Assembly: GCA_001816695.1 (NCBI GenBank) | Contig: MHCR01000009.1 | Span: 1-5,165 of the forward strand | Source of the DNA: Candidatus Woykebacteria bacterium RBG_16_39_9b | GTDB lineage: Bacteria; Patescibacteriota; Microgenomatia; Woykebacterales; RBG-16-39-9b | Direction: 5' to 3' | Length of the DNA: 5,165 nt | Part shown: piece by piece, positions 4,850 through 5,165 of the stretch | How positions within the stretch are numbered: position 1 is the stretch's first letter | Layout: every line of letters begins with the position of its first letter | Notes under the pieces: generated by a model | Told to the model about the DNA's origin: nothing | Seen by the model: the letters and a program-made list of their open reading frames with translations, nothing else | Database searches by the model: none | Program-made: the position numbers and the translations under genes

Positions 4850-4888
4850 ACACCGAGGAGGTTGGAGGTTCAATTCCTCCCGAGCCCT

Positions 4889-4989
4889 CTGAAAAAACAA
4901 ACCTAAAGAAGGAGGAGTTTTGGCCTTTGAGGCCAGGCCGGGAAGAGGAGAGTTCATCTAGCACCCAATAGTACAGAAGGAGAAGGTAG
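4889..4989 (+). other. untranslated spacer between the tRNA locus and the 3' gene
   Basis: No promoter or terminator was recognised here. The spacer holds a small perfect hairpin, TGGCC (4921-4925) with GGCCA (4931-4935) around TTTGA, without a following T run. It also holds a strong purine-rich ribosome-site-like AAGGAGGAG (4909-4917) that has no ATG behind it; only TTG at 4920 would fit, giving a 13-codon frame. The composition changes here from AT-rich to purine-rich and GC-richer. Confidence 0.5.
4977..4982 (+). promoter_or_regulatory. Shine-Dalgarno site for the 4990 gene
   Basis: AAGGAG lies seven bases before the GTG at 4990. An in-frame TAG occupies 4987-4989, so GTG 4990 is the first possible start in this frame. 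This is the best ribosome binding site in the window and it decides the start. Confidence 0.75.
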
Positions 4990-5165
4990 GTGAGCGTACA
5001 AGCAGACGGTAGAAGCAGGTTTGCTGTCGTCAAAATCGGCTCAATCGTTGAACGCACCTTTATCGTACCTCTCGTTGAAGTTGACAACGGGTGGTGGCAC
5101 GGTTTCGTTCCGAGGGACGGAAAAGATCAGCAAAGCTCTGGACAAGAATTTCTTCTTCGGCTGCA
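4990..5165 (+). CDS. unidentified protein, N-terminal part, runs off the window
   Basis: A reading frame opens with GTG at 4990 behind AAGGAG and stays open for 58 codons to the window edge, so only the N-terminus is seen. Residues 10-31 alternate hydrophobic and polar positions (RFAVVKIGSIVE, FIVPLVEV), which suggests a soluble beta-rich start. This is followed by an aromatic patch NGWWHGFVPRDG (33-44). No signal peptide or membrane helix is visible. I do not recognise the family. GC content here is about 51%, well above the operon upstream, which could mean transfer or simply a different expression class. It follows the tRNA locus by about 100 bases with no terminator between, so it may be co-transcribed. 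The frame is supported by the good ribosome site and the absence of stops, not by homology. Confidence 0.6.
   Translation, partial: MSVQADGRSRFAVVKIGSIVERTFIVPLVEVDNGWWHGFVPRDGKDQQSSGQEFLLRL

Larger units (their letters stand above)
4701..4888 (+). tRNA. tRNA-Val(UAC), interrupted in the anticodon loop by 114 bases
   Basis: The exons are 4701-4735 and 4850-4888; joined they make a 74-base cloverleaf. The acceptor GGGCTTG (4701-4707) pairs with CGAGCCC (4881-4887), seven pairs including one T-G. The D stem GCTC/GAGC has loop AATTGGTTA with the conserved GG. The anticodon stem CCTCG (4728-4732) pairs with CGAGG (4854-4858), and the joined loop TTTACAC gives anticodon UAC. The T stem GGAGG/CCTCC has a canonical TTCAATT loop. 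The break lies between positions 34 and 35 (or 33/34; the flanking T makes the register ambiguous). The discriminator is T4888, where valine tRNAs usually have A, and no CCA is encoded. The gene is functional only if the insert is removed. No group I, group II or archaeal bulge-helix-bulge signature is evident, so it may equally be a broken gene. Confidence 0.7.

Noticed and set aside
4848..5087. 79-residue minus-strand reading frame ending GGIEPPTSSV
   Set aside because: Its C-terminus is the well-known spurious antisense translation of a tRNA T arm (GIEPPTS-type). It also lies antisense to a better-supported plus-strand gene start.
1..5165. CRISPR array, insertion sequence or transposase
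   Set aside because: No regularly spaced direct repeats, terminal inverted repeats or transposase motifs were seen on either strand.

Overview
The window looks like chromosomal DNA from a low-GC bacterium with very compact genes. Supporting signs are two ATGA stop/start overlaps, an 11-base gene overlap, few good Shine-Dalgarno sites, TGA used as an ordinary stop, a sigma70-type promoter and a Rho-independent terminator. The gene content (PhnP-like metallo-hydrolase, RibL-like nucleotidyltransferase, MacB-type ABC exporter, LiaF-like membrane protein) would suit a Candidate Phyla Radiation (Patescibacteria) genome. That placement is an inference and is not proven by the sequence.

Positions 1-4428 hold six genes, all on the plus strand: a small membrane protein (3-314), a PhnP-like metallo-beta-lactamase-fold hydrolase (311-1057), a small HxGH cytidylyl/adenylyltransferase (1063-1494), an ABC ATPase with an unusual proline-rich N-terminal extension (1484-2284), its MacB/FtsX-type permease (2281-3501), and a membrane protein with a LiaI/LiaF-type head and a beta-rich tail (3541-4428). 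The first five are packed as one likely operon. The ATPase and permease form one transporter, probably acting on the cell envelope, and the LiaF-like protein follows 39 bases later and may belong to the same envelope function.

Positions 4429-4989 are non-coding and are the most interesting part. A good promoter (4433-4461) drives a structured RNA of about 135 nt that ends in a strong intrinsic terminator (4582-4603). The 5' arm of that terminator can pair instead with an upstream GGGGG-AA-GTTC segment, so it looks like a terminator/antiterminator switch. Next comes an 86-nt RNA (4611-4696) that folds into an almost perfectly closed four-way cloverleaf with a tRNA-like acceptor/T-arm minihelix. 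Four bases later a tRNA-Val(UAC) gene begins. It is interrupted in its anticodon loop by 114 bases, and the interruption contains a second tRNA-Val(UAC) gene with encoded CCA. The 5' half (4701-4735) and 3' half (4850-4888) of the outer tRNA match in acceptor, anticodon and T stems, so this is a tRNA nested inside a tRNA.

From about 4900 the base composition rises to about 51% GC (the operon genes are roughly 25-38% in the lines counted). A new gene starts with GTG at 4990 behind a good Shine-Dalgarno site and runs off the end. It is not recognised. The tRNA locus may therefore mark the edge of a transferred segment.
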